Assembly (NCBI GenBank): GCA_032718475.1
Contig: JAUCBJ010007130.1
Coordinates: 35,686 to 99,685, forward strand
From: Nemertoderma westbladi
Taxonomy: Eukaryota; Xenacoelomorpha; Nemertodermatida; Nemertodermatidae
DNA: 64,000 bases
Direction: 5' to 3'
The translations under genes were made by a program, and so were the position numbers. Below the pieces are notes generated by a model. That model was not told where the DNA came from, ran no database searches, and worked only from the letters and a program-made list of their open reading frames with translations. Positions 47,630-58,538 of this stretch are shown one piece after another (the first letter of the stretch is position 1; each line of letters starts with the position of its first letter).

Positions 47630-48950
47630 GTTGATACGTGTTGGAGGAAGGTTAACGAATGCCCCATTATCCTTTGATACTAAGTTCCCCATACTCATTA
47701 GAAATCTTGAAATACAAGTCAAGATGATTGTAGATGTTCACAGCAAACTTTATCATGCTGGTAGAGAACGAGTTCTTAGCGAAATTCGAACTCGCTATTA
47801 TTTTTATAAACCCCGTAGAGCTCTGAACCAAGTTCTTAGGAACTGTATACCCTGTAGGAAAGCATTCAGTAGGCCTTTAACACAGAGAGAGGCAGAATTA
47901 CCTAGGGAACGAGTAAGCTTTTATGAACCACCCTTTACTAATACCGGTGTGGATTTATTTGGCCCTATTGAAGTATATCGTGCTAGGACTATAGTCAAGA
48001 GATGGTGTGTAATCTTTGTTTGTATGACTTGTAGAGCCATCCATCTCGATATGGTGAACGATTTATCTACCAACAGCTTTCTATTAAGCTTACGACGACA
48101 GATCGCTCGCTTTGGCACTAGTAACACGATGAGATCTGATAAGGGAACCAACTTCATTGGTGCCAACAATGAAATCAAAGCTTACGTCAAAGATTGGAAC
48201 CAAAGACAGGTGGATGACCAACTACGAGTAACAGCGTCTAGTTGGACCTTCAACGCCGCCGACGCCCCTTGGTGGGGAGGAAGTTGGGAGAGATTAATAA
48301 GAAGCGTGAAGACAGCATTTCATTTTATAGTGCCTTGCCGCGCTTATCTCACCGACGAACTTTTGCGGACGTTAATGGAAGAAATCGCCGCCTATCTCAA
48401 TGAGAGACCGCTTATGCCAGTCTCATCGAGTCCCGATTCCCTGGAAGCGCTAACACCCGTGCACTTCCTACTGAAGAAACCTGTAGCCATGCTCCCACAA
48501 TCGGAAATCACAGACGGAGACGAATACTGCCGACAAACTTGGCAACTCATGCAGTTGTTATCCCGTCGTTTCGCTGACCATTTCGAAAAACATTATCTGC
48601 CCACGCTACAACTTCGAACTAAGTGGTTTGCGCAGCAAGAAAACGTTAGCGCTGGAGACATGGTTCTTATTGTGGATGTAGATCTTCCACGTAAGAGGTG
48701 GCAGACAGGTCGTATCATCGAGACCCACATCTCGGATGACGGTTTGGTGCGATCGGTAGAACTCGTCGTCATGCGACGTAACTTCAAGAAACCGGGAATT
48801 GTCTTCGAGACGCAGCAGCTCAACCGCCCGGTGGGACGTTTATGTTTACTGGAAAGAGACAGAGAACTCTCCGGAAACTATGGGAGACAAGATACTCTTC
48901 CCACGACCACCTCCCTAATCCAACAAACATCTAGGGACTCCACAACTTAA
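47630..48950 (+). pseudogene. pol: P1 pol, second copy, 3' part (integrase and DUF5641-like tail)
   Basis: Continues the pol copy interrupted at 36972. It holds the integrase HHCC finger (HSKLYHAG...CIPCRKAF), VDLFGP, RSDKGTNF and GSWERLIRSVK, plus a DUF5641-like module (W-x-GRIIETHISDDGLVRSVE). Codon AAG at 47996-47998 is intact, whereas copy 1 has TAG. The open frame also reads upstream into the L1 LTR from 47598, which is fortuitous. The stop at 48948-48950 is followed by the spacer to ORF3. Confidence 0.92.
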
Positions 48951-49506
48951 CAACGGCTGGAGTGGGTGTGTGACCATATTACTTTATATTTATATTTGTT
49001 TTATTTTTATATTTCTGTATGTATTATTGTGTAATTTTATTTTAATCGTTTTATTTAATTTTATTTAGTAACATGTTATTTTAGTGATCATTTAGTAGAT
49101 TAGTGCAATATATTAGTGTTTATTACGTACGTAATTACTTATAATATATATTTAGTGCGACGGCGAGAAATAATTATTTTTCTCTTTCCTTACTGTCCGT
49201 ATCATATTATAAATACGTGACTACAGTAAGATGAAATATCCGTACTTATTAAAGTACAATAAAGCCACTACTATATTCAAGTATTATTGGTAGGCAGAGT
49301 ATTAGGAATGCAAAGTTCAGATCCTCGTGTCTCGGCTAAACCAAGCTCTGGGTAGACCTTGGAAACGACTTGCCTCTTCACACTGACATTGCTTCGTGCG
49401 ATATTGCTCTCATACCGTATATTAAATAATACATATAGTAGCGTGATGTCCCTTTAACAGTAGCGTATAACGCAAAATAAATCTGTTAAACCCTTTGACC
49501 ATCTGT

Positions 49507-49630
49507 AATTCTAGTCGATTAAGATATCGCGGCACCCACCGATATACTTGAAAGACAAAATTCTAGAATCAATGGTTAACGTCCCCAGACAAGTTCTGGA
49601 ATAAACTGGTGCCCATCCTAAATATTAATT
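49507..49630 (+). repeat. Spacer repeat a (possible structured RNA element)
   Basis: Holds CGATTAAGATATCG, GACAAAATTCTAGAATC and the hairpin CCAGACAAGTTCTGG. It recurs at 49671-49795 with scattered differences, and both copies also exist in M1 (14697-14812 and 14535-14652). Confidence 0.75.
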
Positions 49631-49670
49631 ATTAATATTTACAAAAATCTGTAAAATTCAGATCCTTTAA

Positions 49671-49795
49671 AATTCTAGCCGATTAAGATATCGTAGCACT
49701 TACCGATACTCTTAAAAGGACAAAATTCCTAGAATCAAGGATCCCAGTCCCCAGACACGTTCTGGAATAAAATTGTGTCCATTTTAATATTAAAT
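49671..49795 (+). repeat. Spacer repeat b (possible structured RNA element)
   Basis: Second copy of 49507-49630, with hairpin CCAGACACGTTCTGG. The copy-to-copy differences are shared in part with M1, suggesting that the duplication is older than the split of the two subfamilies. Confidence 0.75.
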
Positions 49796-50594
49796 AATAA
49801 AATTTACGGGAATAAATTTAAATTCATATATTTCAATGAATTTAATAAATTGTCATTTTATACAATTTATAACATTCCCAAAATTCCATTAATTAATAGA
49901 TCATGGGAGCAGAGATTCACTCTATTAAGTGTATTTGTGTGCGAGAATCTCCAATGTATAGTCAATAGCCGATAAAATTCATAGAATCATGTATAAAGGG
50001 GATATTGACCATTAAAGAATTACTATTAAATAGCATCCCAGATCTGTATGCATGAGAATTACCCTAATTCTACCGCTAGCTTTCCATAATGTCACCATAG
50101 CAACAACCACGCTAGAATTAGAAGTGAGTTAAAAGAACAATAGAAAGCATACCCCATTGAATAGCATAGGGAATAAATAGCGCACTGCTAGTATCCAAGG
50201 ATACATAATAAATACAGTGACATTCTGGAAGGTACTGACTAACGGACAAATGGCCCGAATGTGTGCAGTTTGTTGCAGTTGTGTTGAATTTGTGCGTTTG
50301 TAGGTGAATGTTACTACTAAAGTGTGTTTACAGTAGCGAGTCGCAATCGTGAAAGTAACCCTAACTCTCCAAGAAGAACCTGCAGTACATCTAAGCCTTT
50401 GGGACGGACAGTGAAGTGACTTGTGCCGGTTATCGTTGTCGTTGTGTAGCTACATCGTTGGCGAAAGCACAGCGACGACGGTACATCGGCGCTGAGGATC
50501 TTACACTGTCCGGGGGCAAAAGAGGGGTAGGCAGCGACGCCCGCTAGCCTAATATATATAGACTCATTATAATATTGATAAACTCATAGCAGAT

Positions 50595-53117
50595 ATGACT
50601 GAGTTGATAGAAGATGATCTTGGCATCAGGGAGCGATATACTCTACCTTTACAAGCGTTTGTCGATAGCTTGATACGCGGCGACGCTGGTCCAACTACTA
50701 CGGAGGATGATGGTCGTTATATCGAACCGTCGATCTCCCCGGAGCAACTTACGCGTGAATTGGACTATAGAAAGTTCACCGCTCGCTATACGCATCGTAA
50801 TGGTACGTATATGGACTTCTTAACTACCGGCCACCCTATCAATTTACACGATACGGACGATGTGGATACCGAAAGGGAAATGGTTTTATTTCAATATCAT
50901 ACCCAACGGAATCGGAACGATAAGCCAAGAATAGAACACGAGAACTCTATTCGAAACCGACTCGAAAGAGAAGACGTTGAAGAACCGGATAAACGCAACG
51001 ACTTCAACGATTATCTGGAATTTTTGAGAGAAACATACCTCAATATCGCCAGTCAACAAAATCTCGAAACTCGATATCCTCAAGGTATACATCATGATCC
51101 TATGATAGAACTCAAACGACTCTATTTCACTATGATGTATCTTACCGCCGATCGACCGCTACCTGTTGTCCCAGATAGCTTCGAACAGATGGAGGAATAT
51201 TGTAAAACTGGAGAACGATCACCCGCGTTTCCTCTGCAGGACATGCGTCTTTGGTATTACTGTGACGAATGCCCTAGACCCAATCAGCAAATGGAAAGAC
51301 ATAAACATCCGCGGAGACGTTGCGCTAAACACAGTTTTACACGATATACTTACGGGAGTTTCGAGCAAAACCTGTTCGACGTGTCCCCTGCGGTCGCTCG
51401 ACTCAAGCGATCCTTGAACAAACCGATGATCAGAGTTCCGGAATACTCGGTCAGACCTCCGCATTCCTCAGTTAGACCTCAAACTCTTGACCCTAATAGT
51501 ATCACGGATCCTCCCGAACTGTACTCACTGTTCAAAGATCTAGTGTTACCCGAACAGTTGATCGGTGGCACTCCGGTAATAGGCTCACAAGACATTCGCC
51601 AACCCTATCTAGCTGGATTGGGACGTGGTCATCTAATATCGCCGTTTAACCCATACAACCGTCCCGGCTTCACCTCTATCCAACCCGTTACGGAAGTCGA
51701 AGAGAGCGTCGTACGAAACGCATTAGACGCTATTTGGCAGAAAATCGGAAAGGGAACGTACGATTGTTTGGAGAAGCGTAAATTGCAGCAACAAGTCCAA
51801 GCTGTGAAGGAATTAGCTTTACCCCAGTTCGATAGAGAAATACAAAATCTCGAGGAGGACATCGAACGTGGACGAACCTACTCTTTACAAGAGTTTCTAG
51901 ATGAGCGTCTACAACAACAAGCGGAGGAGAATCAGCTCGAGGAGAGACATATAGAACTGGATGAGAGAGAAGAAGCGGCTTTAGCTCAACCAGAAGCGCA
52001 AATCCTTATGACGGATCTCTACTCTAAAACCATTCTTCATCCCTCGATGGTTCCCCATTTTGGAGACAAACTTTTTGCGACGGCACAACCCCAACCGGTT
52101 GATATCAACCTAAGATCTCGCGATCTTATCGCCGACGCTCCTCTGTTGCAGCGTCCGCCCATCGAACCCGCTCGTGTCGATGGTATACTCGTTGAACCTC
52201 CGGACAATAGAGCAGATCTTGTCCGTCGCATGGTACACGATGTAAACATACGCGCTAGACCTTTACCGGACTCGTTTTATGGGATCAAAGATCACCCTTA
52301 TTACGTCAATCTAAAACAATATTACATGGTAAAACCGGAAGATCCTACACATAGTCTGAAGTTTCTACCGTTAATAAATCCTCTCGATCTTGTCGAACTC
52401 GAACAACTGCAGAAACATCTGGATCAGTTAGTTAAAGTAAACTCGTTTCGAAAACCATATAATGTTTCCAGAATAGAGAAAGAAACAATACCTCCATATA
52501 ATCTTGATGGATTCATCAAAACTCGTTTAGTGCACTGGAATCTTGATGTGTTATTCGAGGAGGAAAGAATACAACGATATGGAGATGTGGAAACATATAC
52601 CACACAATATTTAAAGTATAAAGACCTGCCTAATGCTAGCGAATGTGCTACCTTATGGCATCCTGTGGGAATGACACTCGAAAACGCCACTAAAGAGTGG
52701 AACGAAACTCTTAACGTTATCGAGATGTATGGAGTTGTCACTTACGATAACGAAGGTAGCGTTCCGGTTGGAGAACTTGGAACTACGCGGATGATACACA
52801 TACGAGGACTCGCTGGTTCTACCCACGTATTTACTCGAGCGTGTTCCGACGTTATTGATTATTCTTTTGAAACTCTTACTGAGATACAAAAGAAACTCCG
52901 ACATGGACAATTTGAACTCGCGCAGCGTTACGTCACCGACACCGAGCGCAAGCCGGCTATGGGTCGATGTTCGATGGATCGATGTTACCCCAACCCGTGC
53001 TCGAGATGCTGTTTAACGAAGGAATCCTTAAAATCGGCTCAGCTGTTTATGGAGACCTACAGAACGACTTTTGGAATATGGAGAACATTCCATACCCCTT
53101 CGTTGATACTCAGCTGA
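50595..53117 (+). pseudogene. P1 ORF3, N-terminal frame (840 aa) with exonuclease-like motif I
   Basis: Starts MTELIEDDLGIRERYTL, shared with the M1 remnant start at 13733. Residues 1-700 match no family I recognise. They include a Cys/His cluster (YYCDEC...RRRCAKH, about 217-245) and a Glu/Gln-rich probable coiled coil (about 410-495). Near the end, VVTYDNEGSV (Asp718, Glu720) resembles motif I of DEDD exonucleases and aligns with ILDDEGTV of L1 ORF3; it is followed by a TTRMIHIRGLAGSTHVF strand pair. The frame should switch to 52967-54853 around 52916-53000: the last ~50 codons here look like out-of-frame sequence, and L1 encodes the two halves in one frame. Probably one gene broken by a 1-nt indel. 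Confidence 0.72.
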
Positions 53118-54853
53118 TTGCTCCTTGGGCAGAAGGCCGAGGTTTCTTCCGCACTACGTATGCCAATACACCCAGCGGAATTACCAAAGTACAACGAACC
53201 TCCATCGGACATCTTGCCTTTCAAGAATACGGATGGAATTTCAAGGTTGGAAATCCTATAAATTACCAACAAGTATACGGAGATCATTATTCTCGTTTAT
53301 ACTTTGATGGACCATTGACCGCACCTGGCGCCGTGTATAGCTTTATGAGTGTTCCACTTCGTCCCTCCTTAGCTATATACACGATCTTTGAAAACGCAGC
53401 ACTTGCCGGTTGGCTAGCCGATGTGTGCAGTCGTACCATACGCGCCCATCCTTTAATACTTGGAACCAAACTCGCCAAGTTAGATGAACACAATAAATTC
53501 ATCCGCTTTGAATGTTTCAGGCGCTTTCTGACTCCGTTCCGTAACGTGGATAGTCAGTTCAAGGACCGCGCTCTGACCAAACTCAGCCTGAGAGACTCAG
53601 CGGCGGAGAAGCTAAACAGCGCGGGATTTGCCCTTTTTCAGAACGTTTGTATACAGAACTTGCACTCATCTGTTATACAAAGACCCCGAATACCCGCGGG
53701 TTATTCTGTCGTCGGAGTTCAGACAGTGGGTCCGCTTGCAGAGACAGCCGCACCTAACTCAACTATGCAATTGGAAGACGAACCAATATGCTTAGAAGCT
53801 GAAGCGATTCAGCCTATAGCGCCCCGGAGCAGCGATAACGACTACGTCTTAGAGTGGTATCAAGGTTCACAATGTCTCACCGCATACGATTATCGACACG
53901 CTAGCTATGTTTCTCGAAAACGTTGTCGATTATGCGCATCGAGAGACCATTTCACTCCTATGGACTCAGACGTACCCTGCTCCTATTTCCACGATCAACC
54001 AATGATGGAGATATATTGTGCGTATTGCAGACTTAATAACTCTCATATTTTTGCAGTCTGCCCCCAATTTATGACTCAATGCCACCACTGTCAACTTAAA
54101 GGACATGCCAGTTATAATTGCCCCTTTAATCACGATTTAGAGAGCGTAGATGAAATGATTACCCTGCGCTACATTCGAGCTTGGGAAGCGAACGCGGATT
54201 TACATTGTGAGTCCCGTCATCGATACTACCCTGGACGCTCTTACGAGGGAGTTTACGCGTTCCATCCTTATTTATTAGCGTCTGTGGAACAAAAAACACG
54301 CGTACCGAGTTACGAGCTAATGAAGCGTGTTGGTGAGTGTATTTCCACTAAATTTGTTAGAAGATACCTTAGGAACGTCAATCCTAACGATATTACTTCA
54401 TACCATTTAATCAATTATATCCGTCAAGACCCTGAGTATGGCGATTTATTTATCAACTCGCACCCTGAGTTACAGGAAGTATCTCGACGGCCCTACGAAT
54501 ATCGAGCCCGAGAACGCGAGCTGGAAAGAACTATTAAACCAAGGAAGTTTCTTATCACCCACGGTCCGCCTACCGCCATTGCCCAGACGACCCGTCAAGG
54601 ACCCGTAGGAGCTGCTGTCCTGAGGCGCGCCCTAAAGGCTGTTAGACCTCGCTCCACGGAAGTTGATATCGATCAACCAGGTACCTCGACCGGCGGATAT
54701 ACCGATCGCAATCCGAAACCTTCTGATGCAATTGTATTGCACCCTTCACCCAGGAGTTACAGCCCTCCTAGTAAAGTGGCTCGCCCCAAAGAGAAAAGGA
54801 CTCTTACTAGCCTCAAAAAACTGCGTAAACGCCGTCCGCGTAAGAAAGACTAA
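52967..54853 (+). pseudogene. P1 ORF3, C-terminal frame (628 aa): exonuclease-like motifs II-III and zinc knuckles
   Basis: Motif II-like KIGSAVYGDLQNDF (Asp30) with VDTQ (Asp47) matches KVGSAIREDAERI...LLDMQ of L1. A candidate motif III is IYTIFEN (Tyr138, Glu142). Three knuckles follow: C320-C323-H328-C338, C351-C354-H360-C365 and C372-C375-H380-C385. The spacing between the last two (CPQFMTQC) equals that in L1 (CPRLHNRC). The C-terminus is basic (KKLRKRRPRKKD), possibly a nuclear or nucleic-acid-binding tail. The Met at 52967 is only the first Met of the open frame (in-frame stop at 52913). No signal peptide or membrane span is seen, so an Env role is unlikely. Function unknown; exonuclease activity is a prediction. 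Confidence 0.72.
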
Positions 54854-54912
54854 CTGTTTAGAGTATTTTTATATTTTAGAAACTGTGATTTGTTATATTT
54901 TATAGACTTAAA

Positions 54913-54931
54913 TCCCATTTTCTGGGAGCGG
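54913..54931 (+). promoter_or_regulatory. P1 hairpin and polypurine tract
   Basis: TCCCA-TTTTC-TGGGA forms a small hairpin (54913-54927) overlapping GGGAGCGG, which ends exactly at the LTR start (54932). The same sequence borders the M1 3' LTR on the minus strand (12367-12386). It is the best candidate for the plus-strand primer site. Confidence 0.65.
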
Positions 54932-55562
54932 TGTAAAAGCTTTTGCGTCATTAACCGGTTATTTTCCCTTAAAGTACTCTGTAGTTGGTTTGCCAGGCAT
55001 AAAAAGGCCGTCCTTGCTGTACTGGTGTTTTAGAGGACATAAAAGTCATTTCTTCTGTATTTGTACTGTATTTGTACTTTAGAGGACATAATCCGCAATC
55101 TCGTGACGCGATAAGCTGGATACTCTTGAAAACAGTGTCGCTACCATGACGACGGCTAACAGCTGATATTGCCACGTCAACGTTTCTTTGTTTCTTTGTT
55201 CTCTCGTTGTTCAGGTTGACCAATCAGAGCGTTTGTTGTCTCTGTGTTGGAGGTGTATACAGAACTCAGTAGTTCAGTGTTATGTTTTTTGCCCAGAGCC
55301 TAAGAACACCGGCTTTTGGCACCTCCGTGTTTCAGTCTTTAGTCTTACATTAGTAGGCTTAATTATAGAACGTATATCTGTTATCAAACTAGTTACTGAG
55401 TTAGTCACTCACTTAATAATCATTTATACCTTAACTTTACTGCTTTTACTGTCGGTTATTCATTATATTGGTTGATGAAATATTATATCGGAATACTGAT
55501 CAATAGTCAGACACCCCAACTTCTTGATATACTAAAGGTTAGAGAGACCGGTTACAGATAAC
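54932..55562 (+). repeat. P1 3' LTR, truncated
   Basis: Begins TGTAAAAGC like the 5' LTR but stops after about 630 bp at GGTTACAGATA. It differs from the LTRs at 3441 and 58539 at several places, for example AGGCCGTCC for AGGCCGTGTCC and TTCAGGTTGAC for TTCGGTTGAC. It shares some of these variants with the partial LTR at the left edge. Confidence 0.85.
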
Positions 55563-55589
55563 AGATAACAGATAACAGATAACAGATAC
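55552..55589. repeat. ACAGATA repeat at the LTR/flank junction
   Basis: Five consecutive ACAGATA units lie exactly where the truncated LTR meets the duplicated flank. The intact LTRs have one unit (ACAGATAAACG) and the flank has ATACAGTGGG. A repeat of a terminal motif at a break suggests polymerase slippage during end joining, or an assembly seam. Confidence 0.7.
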
Positions 55590-56193
55590 AGTGGGTTACC
55601 CACAAATATTGTACATTGTTATTTAAAATAGGAATTTCATCATCCAATTTTGTAAAACACTCGAGGAAACTTATTTACATCTTTTCTGGGAGTGTGAAAC
55701 TGTGACAAAATTAATTAATTGATGAATTTAAATTGTGCTGGTTAAAATCACAAAACAGTCATTCATTCTCACAAAGCTTTCAATGTTGTTTGGGTACCAC
55801 ACAAAAGTGCCGTCAATCGTTAATTGCGTCCTATACAGTTACTAAGATACTATATATTTACTGCGAAAAATTCCAACATACTCAGTCTCTACAAATATCT
55901 GTTTTTCTACAGTTCTTTCTGCAGTTCAGGAATCAAAACTTTGCATTTTTGAGGAAAAATGGATTAATTTTTAAGATAAAATGTGGGATTCCGAGTCCTA
56001 ATAATAGTGCATTTTAATATAATATGGTGATCTACTTTTGTCATTATGTTATCTTACCTGCGCTACTTAAGCATCTAATACTGTGTAGCTAATAATAACC
56101 TATGATGTAGGGGCTTACTATAGGAAACCAGGTTTTTTATCATATCAATAAGGCGCTGCTGTAGGTTAACTGTATTTAATCACACTACTCTAG

Positions 56194-57939
56194 TAATACA
56201 CCATGACCCGTAATATAGTGTCATTTTCTGATGACACGGACATCCCCCCGCCCCCCCCCCCCCCAAATTTTTCTACACATCTTTATCATATTGCTTGAAA
56301 TTTGAAACACAACTACAGTAGTTCAACTCACTCAACTCACAAACTTCTGGTTGTTACCATGAAGCCGGAATTTTCGATTTCGCCTTTAAATTTTTTTATA
56401 AGCGTTTTAAAAAAGTGTCTTTTACGAAATTGCACATCTCCTATCAACGCCATTCTTCACATTAAACTCGCTTCATAGATATTATTAAAAACCAAATATG
56501 TAACAAGTAACAATATCTGAATTTCGTTGAGAAACAGCTGAGAAATAGGCGTTCAAAGATTGCAAAAATTATCGTTCGCTGCAAGACATTTATTCTATTT
56601 AATAAGTACACGATGTTCTGGAACAATTTGTTTATGTATGATTAGCTACGCAATATAGATATTGTATAGGCATACGACCATGGCCTACTATATATACGGC
56701 CTAACATGTTATCGATTTGTCTTAAAAAAGAGGCCAGTTTTTTTTACACTATTTTAATATTTTGATATGGGGAGAGTTCTATAAATTGTCATTTGCTGCA
56801 ATTTGGTCAACGGACGTAATTGAAGTATCTTCATTAAGCAAGATACTAAATTGTATGGTAGCTAGTGTTTTAGATAGGTTTAGCTAGTAATTTCAACACT
56901 GGTTCCGACATCCTACTTCCCTCTATAAATTTTTTGTAGTAGCTAGTTCTTGTTACTATTTGTATAGACAATGTTCCAGAACATGTTCGCTATTCATTTT
57001 AAGAACAAATCACGTTCTAGAACGAATCTTTTTTGTTCTAGAACATTTTTTAGAAAAAAATCTAGATTGTATTTAAAACGCATGGAATCGTTCTAAAACG
57101 TGTTTAAAATCAATAAAAAAAAATTTCAAAATTTTTTTTTCAAAAAATTTTATTCACAATATTTTTTTTTTATTTTTTTGAGGATTTTAAACACGTTTTA
57201 GAACGATTCCAAGCGTTTTAAATAGAATCCAGATTTTTTTTAAATGTTCTAGAACGTAGGATGTCGTATGAACTTTCTAGAACGTAGAATGTAGGATGTC
57301 GGAACCAGTGTTGAAATTACTAACTAAACCTATCTAAAACACTAGCTACCATAAAATGTAGTATCTTGCTTAACGAAGAGACTCTCCCCATATCAAAATA
57401 GTGTAAAAAAAACTGGCCTCTTTTATTAAGGCCAAATCGATAACATGTTAGGCCGTATATATAGTAGGCCATGATGCGACTGTTGCCAACCAACTCATAA
57501 AATAAATAACACGTTCTAGAATTTTGTGTATTTATTAGATAGAATAAATGGGATGCAGCGATCAATAATTCTTGCAATCTTTGAACGCCTATTTCTCAGC
57601 TGTTTCTCAACGAAATTCAGATATTGTTACATATTTGGAATACTAGAACGCAAGCTTTTTAATAATATCTATAAAGCGAGGTTAATATGAAGAATGGCGA
57701 TGATAGGTGATGTGCAATTTCGCAAAGACACTTTTTTAAAACGCTTATAAAAAAATGTAAAGGCAAAATCGAAAGTTCCGGCTTCATGTTAACAACCACG
57801 GTGGGTGGAACTACTGTAGTTGTGTTTCAAATTTCAAGCAATATGATAAAGATGTGTAGAAAAATTTGGGGGGGGGGGGGGGGGGGGGTGTCCGCGTCAT
57901 CAGAAAACGACACTATATTACGGGTCATGGTGTAATTAC
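56194..57939. mobile_element. Fold-back element, fuller copy, with an inner element nested in it
   Basis: Arms of several hundred bp are inverted. ACCATGACCCGTAATATAG with a C-run on the left mirrors the G-run and CTATATTACGGGTCATGGT on the right. Inner blocks such as AGTATCTTCATTAAGCAAG and GATATGGGGAGAG are mirrored by CTTGCTTAACGAAGA and CTCTCCCCATATC. No transposase is present. The arm continuity is broken at the centre by 56854-57353. Confidence 0.85.
56854..57353. mobile_element. Inner MITE-like element with ~61-bp terminal inverted repeats
   Basis: The left end ATGGTAGCTAGTGTTTTAG... (56855-56915) is the reverse complement of 57292-57352 with one mismatch seen. The interior has further inverted GTTCTAGAAC motifs and A/T runs. 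No ORF. It sits between the two arms of the fold-back element. Confidence 0.85.
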
Positions 57940-58538
57940 ATTTTTTTTATGGGAGGTTATTATCTAGAATTCTAGAAGGTAAAATATTGAAAAAAGTCGT
58001 ACCGGTACAAAAAGACTCGTATATGGTGATAAGATTACGTCACCACGCATAGATACTGTACTAGGCTATCCATTAACTAATTAACTATCTATTTCGTATT
58101 ACTTTTTGTGTAATTGCTTGTTGTGTAAAAGTTATATCTGTCGATGCGAATTTGAATTTAATTGGTGCAGCTCTGATAAATATTTATGGATTGAAAAAAA
58201 AAACTATTTCAAACATATTCACACAGTTTCTATACCGGAAGCAATATTTTTTATCCGATAACAAAGTCTAAGGTGGTCGGTCTCCGCGGGCTTTCAGGCG
58301 ACACCGACCAAGATGTCATCTTTATATTCATATGGAGTTAATATTCATATGCGCCACTGCGTATCAAAAAGTGAAAAGGGGATGGGGCAGGGACAGGTTG
58401 ATTTTCGTTTAAAGGGTCTAGGGCTAGGCTGGACCAGGGTACATCTCAGCCATGCATCCTTAAATGGTCGCTTTATATGAGTACTTTCTCTTAGAATGTA
58501 GAAGCACGAGGGACGACACTCGAAATAAAGACTCTACT

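Larger units (their letters stand above)
48951..50594 (+). other. P1 spacer between pol and ORF3
   Basis: 1.6 kb without a gene. AT-rich at 48955-49160. A pair of ~120-bp direct repeats lies at 49507-49630 and 49671-49795. The counterpart in M1 (13734-15358) keeps the same layout. The region before ORF3 ends in CTCATAGCAGATATG, a sequence that could serve as a splice acceptor; ORF3 expression by splicing is a guess. Confidence 0.7.
3441..55562 (+). mobile_element. P1: BEL/Pao LTR retrotransposon, + strand, hosting two nested insertions
   Basis: Parts in order: 5' LTR 3441-4607, leader 4608-6864, gag/protease 6865-11100, pol 27050-30878, a second pol copy (34465-36972 plus 47630-48950), spacer 48951-50594, ORF3 50595-54853, purine tract, truncated 3' LTR 54932-55562. 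It is interrupted by M1 (11101-27049), by a 7.4-kb tandem duplication, and by L1 (36973-47624). Removing these gives about 18.6 kb, very large for BEL/Pao. The left target duplication is CTACT (3436-3440). The gag and ORF3 reading frames are broken, so the copy is probably dead as it stands. Confidence 0.88.
55589..58538. other. Second copy of P1 host flank (X'), no gene
   Basis: Near-identical to 1231-3440 but with about 750 bp more (roughly 56848-57595), the part missing from the fold-back element on the left. It ends in CTACT (58534-58538), the target duplication of the following solo LTR. No coding region is supported. Confidence 0.85.

Noticed and set aside
50595-54853. ORF3 as an envelope gene
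   Set aside because: The position fits, but there is no signal peptide, transmembrane span or furin-like site; it has zinc knuckles and a basic tail instead.
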